DNA of 64,000 bases from Treponema sp. (GTDB lineage Bacteria > Spirochaetota > Spirochaetia > Treponematales > Treponemataceae), in the NCBI GenBank assembly GCA_016286365.1, contig JAEESN010000010.1, forward strand, positions 1 through 64,000. Reading direction: 5' to 3'. Made by a program: the position numbers and the translations under genes. Positions within the stretch are counted from its first letter, which is position 1, and each line of letters begins with the position of its first letter. Shown piece by piece: positions 51,714 to 59,932 of this stretch. The notes beneath the pieces were generated by a model. The model ran no database searches. It had not been told where the DNA came from and worked only from the letters and a program-made list of their open reading frames with translations.

Positions 51714-53054
51714 TTAATTTGACTTAAAGTAGATAATTACAGAGCTTGGACTTCTCTTTGTAATTCTTCCGTCTATGAATGTAGCGTTGGAAGCATCTTC
51801 AAGTCTTAAACCTTCGCTTTCGATTTTGAATAAGAAGTTTACTTCTTTTCCTGCAGCTCCATCAAACTTGAATGTGAGTACACCGTCGTACTGTTCTGCA
51901 AGAGATTTATCTACAACGTATTTATAAGAAACTGAACCACCTGCTGTTACTCCATCCGGAATGATTACAGGGCTTAATGCGTCGAATCCTGTCCAGCTGA
52001 AGGTGTATGATGATGTAAAGTTTAAGTTTCCGTAGCTTGTACTTACGTAGTTTGGTCCCTTGTTTACAATCTTTGAATAAAGTGAAGATCTTCTTTCGCG
52101 TTCTGCCTTGAGGATATCTTCGAGTTTTTCGTCGAGTGTGATGAATACATAATCACGTGGTTTTCCAGAAGGAGCGCTGTATCTTACTGCAATTACGTTT
52201 TCTTTTCTTACTGTAACTGTAAGAGGGAGTCCTGTAAGAACATACTGATTTCTTCCCTTCTTTTCGTATCCCTTATATGTCCATGAATCTCTGAATGCCT
52301 TTATATTTGCATCCTTGTTTTCCGGAACGCTGATAGAAACCTTTTCTTTTTCTGTGTCGATTGAAAATCCGTAATCAAGCTTTACGATTGTCGTATCTAC
52401 AACTGAACCGCCTATAACCATTGCGTATTTTTCCGGATACCATGACTTGTCGTAAATTGATTCGAATGTTTCGTCTGCCATGTCTTCGGTTGCAATAACT
52501 TCTCCACCAATCTGATTTCCCTGTTCGTCGAGGTCGTAAACATTAAGATTGTATGAATAACACCATCCCTGTGTTCCGTCCTTTGTTAAGATGCGTAGCC
52601 ATTCTCCCGGAAGTTCTTCCTTACCCTTCATAACCGGCTCACCCTGTCCTGCCCGAAGAACTTTTACAACTTCACCTTTTCTTAATCGGTATACCTGTTT
52701 TGCAAGGTTCTTTGCTTCGTTACGGCATGGAAGTCCGTCGAGTTTTACAGATGCGTATTTGTGATTATATTCGCTTATCTTGTTATATAATTTTTTTGAT
52801 TTGTGTTTTGATGCAGGTTCTGTAATCTGCCATAAAGGAATTTCGATTTTTTCTCCGCCTGGAGTTCCGATTACATATTTATGAATGATGTTTGATTTTG
52901 AGTAAACCGGAACAATATCTCCGTCCTGAATATGATACTCCGGAATTGCCCAGAGGACAGCCGCATATCCTTCCTTTCTGCTGCATGAAAAAAAAGTCTG
53001 GGTCATGATAATTGAAAATATAATTAATAAAACTTTTTCAGTAATTTTTTTCAT
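51714..53054 (-). CDS. SH3-domain lipoprotein of unknown function
   Basis: 446 residues from ATG 53054 (AGAGG 7 nt upstream); the longer start at 53078 has no ribosome site. The signal KVLLIIFSIIMTQTFFSC ends in a lipobox Cys. An SH3b-like module covers residues 100-180 (VYRLRKGEVVKVLRAGQGEP, WLRILTKDGTQGWCYSYNLN). The C-terminal half is a beta-rich domain (FTSSYTFSWTGFDALSPVII). It may bind cell wall. It lies 3 nt upstream of the ABC-F gene, so it may share a transcript. Confidence 0.8.
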   Translation of the reverse strand: MKKITEKVLLIIFSIIMTQTFFSCSRKEGYAAVLWAIPEYHIQDGDIVPVYSKSNIIHKYVIGTPGGEKIEIPLWQITEPASKHKSKKLYNKISEYNHKYASVKLDGLPCRNEAKNLAKQVYRLRKGEVVKVLRAGQGEPVMKGKEELPGEWLRILTKDGTQGWCYSYNLNVYDLDEQGNQIGGEVIATEDMADETFESIYDKSWYPEKYAMVIGGSVVDTTIVKLDYGFSIDTEKEKVSISVPENKDANIKAFRDSWTYKGYEKKGRNQYVLTGLPLTVTVRKENVIAVRYSAPSGKPRDYVFITLDEKLEDILKAERERRSSLYSKIVNKGPNYVSTSYGNLNFTSSYTFSWTGFDALSPVIIPDGVTAGGSVSYKYVVDKSLAEQYDGVLTFKFDGAAGKEVNFLFKIESEGLRLEDASNATFIDGRITKRSPSSVIIYFKSN

Positions 53055-53144
53055 GTAAATACCTCTTTGACAATACAATATATCAGAAAGTTATAAAAAA
53101 GTCATTGCCTTTTTTTTTTCGTTCGTTGTATACTTTTAAATACG

Positions 53145-54401
53145 ATGAAGAAGGTTTTAATTATTGATACCCACACACTTTTCAAAGATTTCCTTAAGCA
53201 GAAACTTTCGCTTGATCAGATTGAAGTAACAGTTTCGCAGCAGAAAAGAGACGGGTACACAAAGCTCATTTCGACACTTCCAAACCTGGTAATTCTTGAT
53301 ATGAATGAAGATAAGGAAATCGAAATGGATTTTCTTGAAAAAAAAGCAGGCGACATAAACACTATAAATATTCCGGTAATCATAACCGGTCCTTCCATCG
53401 ACCGTAAGAATATTGCATCTCTTGCTAAATACGGTGTAATCAAATATTTTGCAAAACCAATCCAGTTCGATATCTTCTTTGACGCCATCAGTAAGATTTT
53501 AAAAATCCCTCTTACCCTCGATACAACACCAAGCGTTTTAGATATCCATCACAACGGAAACGTAATCTTTATTGAATTTGCATACGGCTTGAACAGGGAA
53601 AAACTTGCACTCCTTCAGTATAAGCTTACAAACATGATTGAACATGAACAGATTGAATCTCCAAAAATAATCATCATGTTTACGGGTCTGAACTTAAGCT
53701 TTGTAGACGGATACAACATCGAATTCCTTCTGGATAATATTTTATCCTGTCCTAAGGTTCACACTAAAAACGTAAGGATTCTTTCGACTAATGATTTTAT
53801 TGCAGAGCTCATCGACGGACATCCGAATTATTCGGGAATTGAAGTTTCGGACAACCTTGCTAAAATCACTTCTTCGCTCATCGACACTTCTTATGCTTCG
53901 AGCGTTTCCGACGTAATCACAGACAGAATCATCACTTCTTCTGCAGTTTCTGATGCGGAAACAAGTTCAATCGAAACCCGTTTTTATGCCGATACAAGTT
54001 CAAAAATTCCACTTGGTACAGACAAAGACGGAACTGTATTAAACGTAGCAATCATAGACAGCGATACACAGAACCTCATGCTTACACGCACGGTTTTCGA
54101 AACAATAGGTGCAAACTGTACTCCTTATACAACAGGTCAGGATTTTCTTGTTGATTATGTTCCTGGAAAATTCAACCTGATTATTCTTGATGTAATGCTT
54201 GCAGATTCAAGGGGATTCGAAATCCTGGAAAAATTCCACCTTGAACACGACGCCCCTCCAATCGTTGTTTATTCACAGAGTCTTCAGAAAGATATTGTTG
54301 TTAAAGTATTGAGTCTTGGAGCAAAGAGTTACCTTGTAAAACCTCAGAAACCTAATCTTCTTTTACGAAAGTGTCTCTCTTACATCCCGGATTCTTTCTA
54401 A
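53145..54401 (+). CDS. REC - STAS-like - REC regulatory protein
   Basis: 418 residues. Residues 1-118 form a receiver domain with phospho-Asp in LVILDMNEDK, Thr-type switch in PVIITGP and Lys in KYFAKPI. Only one Asp is seen in the N-terminal acid pocket (VLIIDTHTL). Residues 130-240 resemble a STAS/anti-sigma antagonist fold (NVIFIEFAYGLNREKLALLQ, IIIMFTGLNLSFVDGYNIEF). Residues 295-415 form a second receiver (VAIIDSDTQNLM, LIILDVMLADSRGF, YLVKPQ). No output DNA-binding domain. TATACT (53129-53134) lies 10 nt before ATG, so the leader is very short. Confidence 0.78.
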   Translation: MKKVLIIDTHTLFKDFLKQKLSLDQIEVTVSQQKRDGYTKLISTLPNLVILDMNEDKEIEMDFLEKKAGDINTINIPVIITGPSIDRKNIASLAKYGVIKYFAKPIQFDIFFDAISKILKIPLTLDTTPSVLDIHHNGNVIFIEFAYGLNREKLALLQYKLTNMIEHEQIESPKIIIMFTGLNLSFVDGYNIEFLLDNILSCPKVHTKNVRILSTNDFIAELIDGHPNYSGIEVSDNLAKITSSLIDTSYASSVSDVITDRIITSSAVSDAETSSIETRFYADTSSKIPLGTDKDGTVLNVAIIDSDTQNLMLTRTVFETIGANCTPYTTGQDFLVDYVPGKFNLIILDVMLADSRGFEILEKFHLEHDAPPIVVYSQSLQKDIVVKVLSLGAKSYLVKPQKPNLLLRKCLSYIPDSF

Positions 54402-54418
54402 AATACAAAGGAAGCAAG

Positions 54419-55303
54419 ATGCATACTCCAAAATGTAATTTTCATACTCACACGGTCTTCTGCGACGGAAAAAGTTCTGCAGAAGAGATGGTTTTATCTG
54501 CCATAAAAAAAGGATTTACAGCGATCGGTTTTTCGGGCCACTGCCTGCATCCTCTCAATCCGGAATTTTATGAACCCTTTGATAGCATCTGGCACATCCG
54601 ATCAGAAAACATTAAAGCCTATACAGAAGAAATCTGCCGTCTTAAAGAAAAATATTCGGAACAGATAAAAATCTATCTTGGCTTTGAAGCTGATTATTTT
54701 TCTTCCACACAATACGGAACTGCCATTCCTTCTAAAAAAGACTATGCGGAATTTTCACCTGATTATCTGATTGGTGCCGTTCATTTTATAAACACAGATA
54801 AAGGCTTTTTCACAGTTGATCATAAACCCGAGATTGTAAAAGAAAATCTTATCCGCTTTTATTCGAAACCAGACGGCAGTATAGACGGCCGCGCGGCAGT
54901 ATGTGATTATTTTTCTTCAGAAAGAGAAATGCTTAAAAAAGGGGACTTTGATATCATAGCCCACTGCGATTTAATAAAGCTTAGAAACGGACCTATAAAC
55001 TTTTTTAATCCAAAAGAAAGCTGGTACAAAGAAGAATTAAAGGCAACCGCAAAGGAAATCAAGCGCGCAGGAGTGATTGCGGAAATCAACACAGGAGCCA
55101 TTGGAAGAGGAAATATGGACGACACCTACCCTTCAAAGTATTTCCTCGAGCTTCTTTTTGAACTTGGTGTCCCAATCTGCATCAATTCCGACGCCCACAC
55201 TACCGCAATGCTCGACTGTGCCTTTGACCGCGCCGCCGAAATGGCAAAAAAAACCGGATATACTGAATTAGTATACCCGGGTAATAACATAGTTGAATTG
55301 TAA
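54419..55303 (+). CDS. PHP-domain histidinol-phosphatase (HisJ/HisK type)
   Basis: 294 residues from ATG 54419, preceded by AAAGGAAGCAAG; an earlier in-frame start at 54371 overlaps the upstream gene. The PHP motifs are FHTHTVFCDG, IGFSGHCLHP, LGFEADYF, IGAVHFIN, IIAHCDLIKL and INSDAHTTAMLDC. Members remove phosphate from L-histidinol phosphate. No other his gene is in the window, so a different phosphoester is possible. Overlap and spacing suggest cotranscription with the REC protein. Confidence 0.85.
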   Translation: MHTPKCNFHTHTVFCDGKSSAEEMVLSAIKKGFTAIGFSGHCLHPLNPEFYEPFDSIWHIRSENIKAYTEEICRLKEKYSEQIKIYLGFEADYFSSTQYGTAIPSKKDYAEFSPDYLIGAVHFINTDKGFFTVDHKPEIVKENLIRFYSKPDGSIDGRAAVCDYFSSEREMLKKGDFDIIAHCDLIKLRNGPINFFNPKESWYKEELKATAKEIKRAGVIAEINTGAIGRGNMDDTYPSKYFLELLFELGVPICINSDAHTTAMLDCAFDRAAEMAKKTGYTELVYPGNNIVEL

Positions 55304-55334
55304 TCGGCAAACCCGCCGTTATTTTGTTTGTAAA

Positions 55335-55691
55335 CTATCTGTTTTTGCGTTCCTGAGCGCTTGCACAGTTAATGCACATGAGTGTGTATGGCAAAGCCTG
55401 GAGTCTTTCTTCCGGAATATCTTTTCCACAAACAACACAGTGTCCGTATTTATTCTGTCTGATTCTGTCTAAAGCACTGTCTATCTGCTGAAGGCGTTTT
55501 GCGTCCTGTGCACCGAGTGCTGTAAGAAGAGTTCTGTCGATTGCATCAGATGCTACGTCTGCTTCGTCGCCGGATTCAACAGTTTTTACTAATTCACGCA
55601 TATCGTCGCTCTGTCCTGAAAGGGACTCGAGAATTGTATTTCGCTGATTGAGCAGTTCATTCTTCATTTTTTCAATAAATTTTTGTGTCAT
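55335..55691 (-). CDS. DksA/TraR-family zinc-finger protein
   Basis: 118 residues from ATG 55691 (GGGGG 9 nt upstream). A start at 55802 lacks support. The N-terminal coiled coil (FIEKMKNELLNQRNTILESL, GDEADVASDAIDRTLL with the DxxDxA-like tip residues) leads to a C4 zinc finger: CVVCGKDIP and CINC. DksA-like proteins bind the RNA polymerase secondary channel and work with ppGpp. Small size and Cys pattern agree. Confidence 0.9.
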   Translation of the reverse strand: MTQKFIEKMKNELLNQRNTILESLSGQSDDMRELVKTVESGDEADVASDAIDRTLLTALGAQDAKRLQQIDSALDRIRQNKYGHCVVCGKDIPEERLQALPYTLMCINCASAQERKNR

Positions 55692-55847
55692 AAATAATTC
55701 CCCCTGGTAATTAAACACCCAAAAAAATAACGCATCCCCGACGATGTTGTCAAGGTCAAATGTTTTGTATATACTAATATAAATGCAAAAACGTAAAAAC
55801 ACAAACTTTTTTTTCGTTTTTTAAATCATTTTTTATAAAGAGGCTGT

Positions 55848-56066
55848 ATGGCAAAAGAAGAAGCTATTGAAGTTGAAGGCATTGTAAAAGAAGCACTTCC
55901 AAACACTACATTCCGTGTTGAATTACAGAACGGACACGTTATCCTTGCACATCTTTCTGGAAAAATGCGCAAACATTATATCAGAATTGTTCCGGGCGAC
56001 AGTGTAAAAGTTGCTCTTTCCCCTTATGATTTGAACAAGGGAAGAATCATCTTCCGTCAGAAATAA
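55848..56066 (+). CDS. infA: Translation initiation factor IF-1
   Basis: 72 residues, exactly the usual length. The S1/OB-fold is complete: [51 protein letters not shown] at the end. It binds the 30S A site and modulates start-codon selection. AGAGG precedes the ATG. tyrS follows after 46 nt. Confidence 0.97.
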   Translation: MAKEEAIEVEGIVKEALPNTTFRVELQNGHVILAHLSGKMRKHYIRIVPGDSVKVALSPYDLNKGRIIFRQK

Positions 56067-56112
56067 AATCAGAACAAACATACTAAAAACACTATTCTAA
56101 GCAGGCATTATT

Positions 56113-57345
56113 ATGACTTTATTCGAAGATTTAAAATGGCGCGGCCTTATTAAAGACGTAGCCGGAGAAGAAGCAGACTTACAGAAAACTCTTGATGGAA
56201 AACCATTCACATTCTACTGGGGAACAGATCCTACAGCAGATTCTCTCCACATCGGTCACTATTCTTCTCTCTGTATGGCTAAACGTCTTGCAAACGCAGG
56301 TCATCATCCTATTCTTTTGTGCGGTGGTGCAACAGGAAGAATCGGAGACCCTCGTCCGACAGCAGAACGCGAAATCATCTCCGAAGAAGCTGTAAACAAC
56401 AATATCGAAGGAATCAGAAATCAGATTAAGAGACTTGTTCCAACTGCAGAACTTGTAGATAACTACGACTGGACAAAAGATTACACATTCTTAAACTTCC
56501 TCCGCGATATCGGTAAGTACATAAGCCTGAACTACATGCTCGACAAAGACATCATCCGCCGAAGACTCGAAACAGGTATTACCTTTGCAGAATTTTCATA
56601 CATGCTTTTACAGGGTTTTGACTTTGTTCACCTCTTCCAGGAAAAGAATTGTATCATGCAGGTTGCGGGTTCTGACCAGTGGGGTAACATTACAACTGGT
56701 GTAGATTTAATCCGTAAAATGCTCGACAAGCCTGCTTACGCATTCACAATGCCACTCATCCTTGATGCAACCGGTAAAAAATTCGGTAAGTCAGAAGGAA
56801 ACGCTTTGTGGCTCGACAAAGAAAAGACTGCACCTTATGCAATTTACCAGTACCTCATCAATTCTGATGACTCTAAGGTTCTGGAATATCTTAAAGTATT
56901 CACATTCCTCTCTAAAGAAGAAATCGAAAAGATTTACGAAGAACATCAGGCTGCTCCGGAAAAACGTCTTGCACAGAAAACACTTGCATACGAAATCGTA
57001 AAAGACATCCACGGAAAAGAAGAAGCAGACAATGCAGTTTCTGTAAGCGAAAAACTCTTTGCAGGCGATTTTAAAGGTCTTGCAGTAAAAGATATCCTTA
57101 CCGGAATGAAGGGTGTTCCAACTTTCAAATATACACAAGAACTTCCTCTGGTTGATGTTCTTGTTAATAACGGCATGGCTTCTTCTAAACGTGAAGCACG
57201 CGAATTCATCAAAAACAATGCAGTTTCTATAAACGGCGAAGTTGTAAATGATGAGACAAAGGTTATTACAAAAGACATGGCACTGGAAGGAAAAGTAATC
57301 ATCTTCCGTCGCGGTAAGAAAAAGTACTTCCTCGCAGAAGTTTAA
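56113..57345 (+). CDS. tyrS: Tyrosyl-tRNA synthetase
   Basis: 410 residues. Class Ic motifs are HIGHYSSL (HIGH) and KFGKSEGNALW (KMSKS equivalent). GSDQWGNITTGVDLIRK is the tyrosine/adenylate site. The C-terminal S4 domain (NGMASSKREAREFIKNNAVS) binds tRNA. Full length. There is no clear T-box upstream; the 46-nt gap after infA makes cotranscription likely. Confidence 0.97.
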   Translation: MTLFEDLKWRGLIKDVAGEEADLQKTLDGKPFTFYWGTDPTADSLHIGHYSSLCMAKRLANAGHHPILLCGGATGRIGDPRPTAEREIISEEAVNNNIEGIRNQIKRLVPTAELVDNYDWTKDYTFLNFLRDIGKYISLNYMLDKDIIRRRLETGITFAEFSYMLLQGFDFVHLFQEKNCIMQVAGSDQWGNITTGVDLIRKMLDKPAYAFTMPLILDATGKKFGKSEGNALWLDKEKTAPYAIYQYLINSDDSKVLEYLKVFTFLSKEEIEKIYEEHQAAPEKRLAQKTLAYEIVKDIHGKEEADNAVSVSEKLFAGDFKGLAVKDILTGMKGVPTFKYTQELPLVDVLVNNGMASSKREAREFIKNNAVSINGEVVNDETKVITKDMALEGKVIIFRRGKKKYFLAEV

Positions 57346-57375
57346 TTCTATTCGAAAAAAATAATCAAACTTATA

Positions 57376-57413
57376 AAAAAAATCAGGCTTCCGTACAGAA
57401 ACCTGATTTTTTT
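57376..57413. terminator. Bidirectional terminator
   Basis: AAAAATCAGG-(14 nt)-CCTGATTTTTTT with A and T tracts serves both tyrS and the convergent dnaJ-like gene. Confidence 0.88.
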
Positions 57414-57415
57414 AT

Positions 57416-58000
57416 TTAACCTTTCTTTGGAGAAAAGATTCCCCTTATACCCCGGATTACCCTCTTAATTCCGTCCAGTCCTATTAAAAATGCGATGATA
57501 GGACCGATTGGGAATATGAATAACGAAAGTCTGAAAAAGAAGAATACAACGACAGTCTGGAGTGCCCCGGAAATTGCCATTGTAAGATATTCAGACCTTG
57601 TATAATTTCTTTTCTGATAGTGATAGTGGTATGTTCTCTGATTAAAATCCTGATTCTGCTGGCGTCTCTGTGCTTCCTGCTGTGCACCTGCGAACCAGCT
57701 CCAGAAGGTATCTTCGTCGCTGAATGGATTTGAGTAACCGTATGCCGTAGAACTTGAACGGTATGTGTTGTATGAATATGATGATGTATCTGCGCTTCCG
57801 GTTAAATCGTAATTTCTGCGCTTAGCTTCATCACCTAAAACATCGTATGCGGTGCTTATTTCTTTGAATTTTTCTTCTGCAGCCTTGTCTCCCGGATTTC
57901 TGTCGGGATGATATTTAAATGCGAGTGTTCTGTATGCTTTTTTTATTTCGTCTGCGGTGGCTGTCTTTTGAACGCCCAGTACATCGTAGTAGTTACTCAT
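57416..58000 (-). CDS. J-domain membrane protein
   Basis: 194 residues. The J-domain (residues 1-68) has the HPD motif in [21 protein letters not shown] Ser/Tyr/Gln-rich linker follows ([19 protein letters not shown]). Two C-terminal membrane spans ([20 protein letters not shown], then a [12 protein letters not shown] segment) anchor it. It is not a full DnaJ (no Cys-rich zinc region) and probably recruits DnaK to the membrane. The start is good; the smr gene ends 55 nt upstream. Confidence 0.87.
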   Translation of the reverse strand: MSNYYDVLGVQKTATADEIKKAYRTLAFKYHPDRNPGDKAAEEKFKEISTAYDVLGDEAKRRNYDLTGSADTSSYSYNTYRSSSTAYGYSNPFSDEDTFWSWFAGAQQEAQRRQQNQDFNQRTYHYHYQKRNYTRSEYLTMAISGALQTVVVFFFFRLSLFIFPIGPIIAFLIGLDGIKRVIRGIRGIFSPKKG

Positions 58001-58054
58001 ATCTATAAAATAATAATTATTTTCGCACGTTACAAGTTATATAACGCAAATTTA

Positions 58055-58516
58055 TTAATTATTTTTTAAAATAATCCATGTAGCCCCGGATCCGCCGTCT
58101 GCCTGACTTTTAGGATGGCCCGACATTCCACATCTCTTATCGTTTTCTATGAATTTACGCACAAGCTCGCCAAGAACGGGCTCTTTTCCCGAAGTATGAA
58201 TGCCCTTTCCGTGAATGATGATTACTTTTTTTATACCCTTTTTTACGCATTCACCAATAAAATAATCAAGCTGGCGGTATGCTTCGTCCTGATGAAGTCC
58301 GTGTAAATCAAGAGTTTCTTCGGGCTTCATTTTTATAAGCTGATTTTTATCTGCATAAACTTCGTTATCTTTATAGCGCGCAGCAATTTCATCCTTATCT
58401 ATAACGCCGTATTTTTCCATCCAGACGTCCATAGGGTTTGGACCTTTTTTGCTGTTTTTTTCTAACTGTAAAGCATTCATCTTATCCCACTTTTGCAGGA
58501 TTTCGTTCATGTCCAT
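58055..58516 (-). CDS. Smr-domain protein
   Basis: 153 residues. The C-terminal Smr domain (residues 65-152) holds LDLHGLHQDEAYRQLDYFI, KKVIIIHGKGIHTSG and a final GGSGATWIILKNN. These LDxH and HGxG motifs are diagnostic. Small Smr proteins nick or cleave nucleic acids; many act in ribosome rescue/collision endonuclease roles, but this cannot be assigned here. The N-terminal 60 residues are helical and basic. GAGATGG lies upstream. Follows the Bat operon after a 15-nt gap and could be its last gene. Confidence 0.9.
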   Translation of the reverse strand: MDMNEILQKWDKMNALQLEKNSKKGPNPMDVWMEKYGVIDKDEIAARYKDNEVYADKNQLIKMKPEETLDLHGLHQDEAYRQLDYFIGECVKKGIKKVIIIHGKGIHTSGKEPVLGELVRKFIENDKRCGMSGHPKSQADGGSGATWIILKNN

Positions 58517-58531
58517 CTCTCTCTCCGCACT

Positions 58532-59932
58532 TTATTTGATAATTATAAAGCTTTCTTTTTTACACCAGCCACCTGTTTCTCCAAGGTTTACATAAAGCCA
58601 GTCGCCGTTTTTTTCTTTAATCTGAACATAACTTCCCGGCATCAGTTCGCTCTTTGATTCGGCATTAACTTCCGGAATTGAATAAAGCGTACAACCCATA
58701 CTAACGGCATGCTCGCGGTTTGCATTCATCACAATTCCAATAAAATACGAAAGCGAAACGATAAGGAGCGTAGAAAAAATGATGTTAAAGAATAATTTTT
58801 TCTTTCGTAAGAAGATTATAAAAAGCACTAAAGATGCAGCTACAAGGAAAATAGAAATATATAAATAAATGATTTTAAATTCATCCTGGGTAGAAGGTAA
58901 ATCGTATTTCTGCTCGAGCTTTATCCTTTTAGCTTTTGCATCGCTTATGAGCGAATGTCTCTCTTTAATTCTTAATTGGGCAATCTCGCGGCAGATTTCT
59001 TTTGTTATCGGCTCTTTTTCCTCTACCACAATATTTGTTTTTACTTCTGTAAATGCATCCTGATAAAATCCGTCTTCGTGCACAATCACTTCGTCTGTAT
59101 TTTCAAGAATTGCAACAGAAAAATCGGGCAGCCTGATTTCGCTTCTAAAACCGCTGAAGCCTGTAACGGTAAGTTTTATAAGAGGGAAGGTCATTTTCCC
59201 AGGTACAAGCGGCATCCATTCAAAATCAGAAACTGGAATTAAATCATCCTGCGAGCCCGATTCAGCCACCTGATTTTCGATTATAGGATAGGTTTTTGTC
59301 TGAGTAAAAATTGAATCCTTTGGTATATCCCAGTTAAAAGCCGTAAGCTGAACTCCATACTGAATGAACACCGTAAACCTGATTTTTTTACCCGCAACAA
59401 TCGAAAAATCCTCTGTTTTTTTTCTGAACTCCGCATATGATTCTGCATCCGAAGTGAGGACTGTCCCGTTATCAAACTTTACGATTAAAACCGGAGCCTG
59501 TTCCCTCGGATTAAATTTGATTGTTACAGGGCGTATTTTTATTTCTCTTGTGATTCCCTGAATGATTAACGGCACAGACGGAAGCTGATAGTTGCCTTTT
59601 TTAGAAAACGAAAACCAGAGTTCAACCGTTGTCCCTTCGTTTGTCAAATCTGTCTGAATTCTTCTTGAAGAAGTGAACGTTACATTTTCCTGATCCGGCG
59701 GCGTTATAATTTCTACTTCCGAAGGAGAAACGTACGGAATATCTACAAAGAATTTTATTTCGGTATTTGTTACAAGCTCCTGACCACCTGCAGCAGAAAA
59801 ATAAAGATTTTTTACATCGCTGTTTGTTATGAACCTTGCATATAAAGAGAAATTACACAATGATAAAACTGCCAGAAGGATTAGTAATCGCCGGCAAGAT
59901 TTTGTTCTGAAGTAGATTCGCTGCTTTTCCAT
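58532..59932 (-). CDS. BatD-like protein with C-terminal SH3 domain
   Basis: 466 residues. A signal-like N-terminus (RRLLILLAVLSLCNFSLYAR) is followed by a beta-rich BatD domain (residues 50-290; LVTNTEIKFFVDIPYVSPSE, VIVTG-free linkers, KMTFPLIKLTVTGFSGFRSE). Two membrane spans (about 350-400) precede an SH3b module (CTLYSIPEVNAESKSELMPG, DWLYVNLGETGGWCKKES). BatD proteins work with BatA/B/C in the bacterial aerotolerance/oxygen-stress operon of spirochaetes. The SH3 end is unusual for BatD. Its start overlaps the upstream batB stop by 52 nt. Confidence 0.8.
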   Translation of the reverse strand: MEKQRIYFRTKSCRRLLILLAVLSLCNFSLYARFITNSDVKNLYFSAAGGQELVTNTEIKFFVDIPYVSPSEVEIITPPDQENVTFTSSRRIQTDLTNEGTTVELWFSFSKKGNYQLPSVPLIIQGITREIKIRPVTIKFNPREQAPVLIVKFDNGTVLTSDAESYAEFRKKTEDFSIVAGKKIRFTVFIQYGVQLTAFNWDIPKDSIFTQTKTYPIIENQVAESGSQDDLIPVSDFEWMPLVPGKMTFPLIKLTVTGFSGFRSEIRLPDFSVAILENTDEVIVHEDGFYQDAFTEVKTNIVVEEKEPITKEICREIAQLRIKERHSLISDAKAKRIKLEQKYDLPSTQDEFKIIYLYISIFLVAASLVLFIIFLRKKKLFFNIIFSTLLIVSLSYFIGIVMNANREHAVSMGCTLYSIPEVNAESKSELMPGSYVQIKEKNGDWLYVNLGETGGWCKKESFIIIK

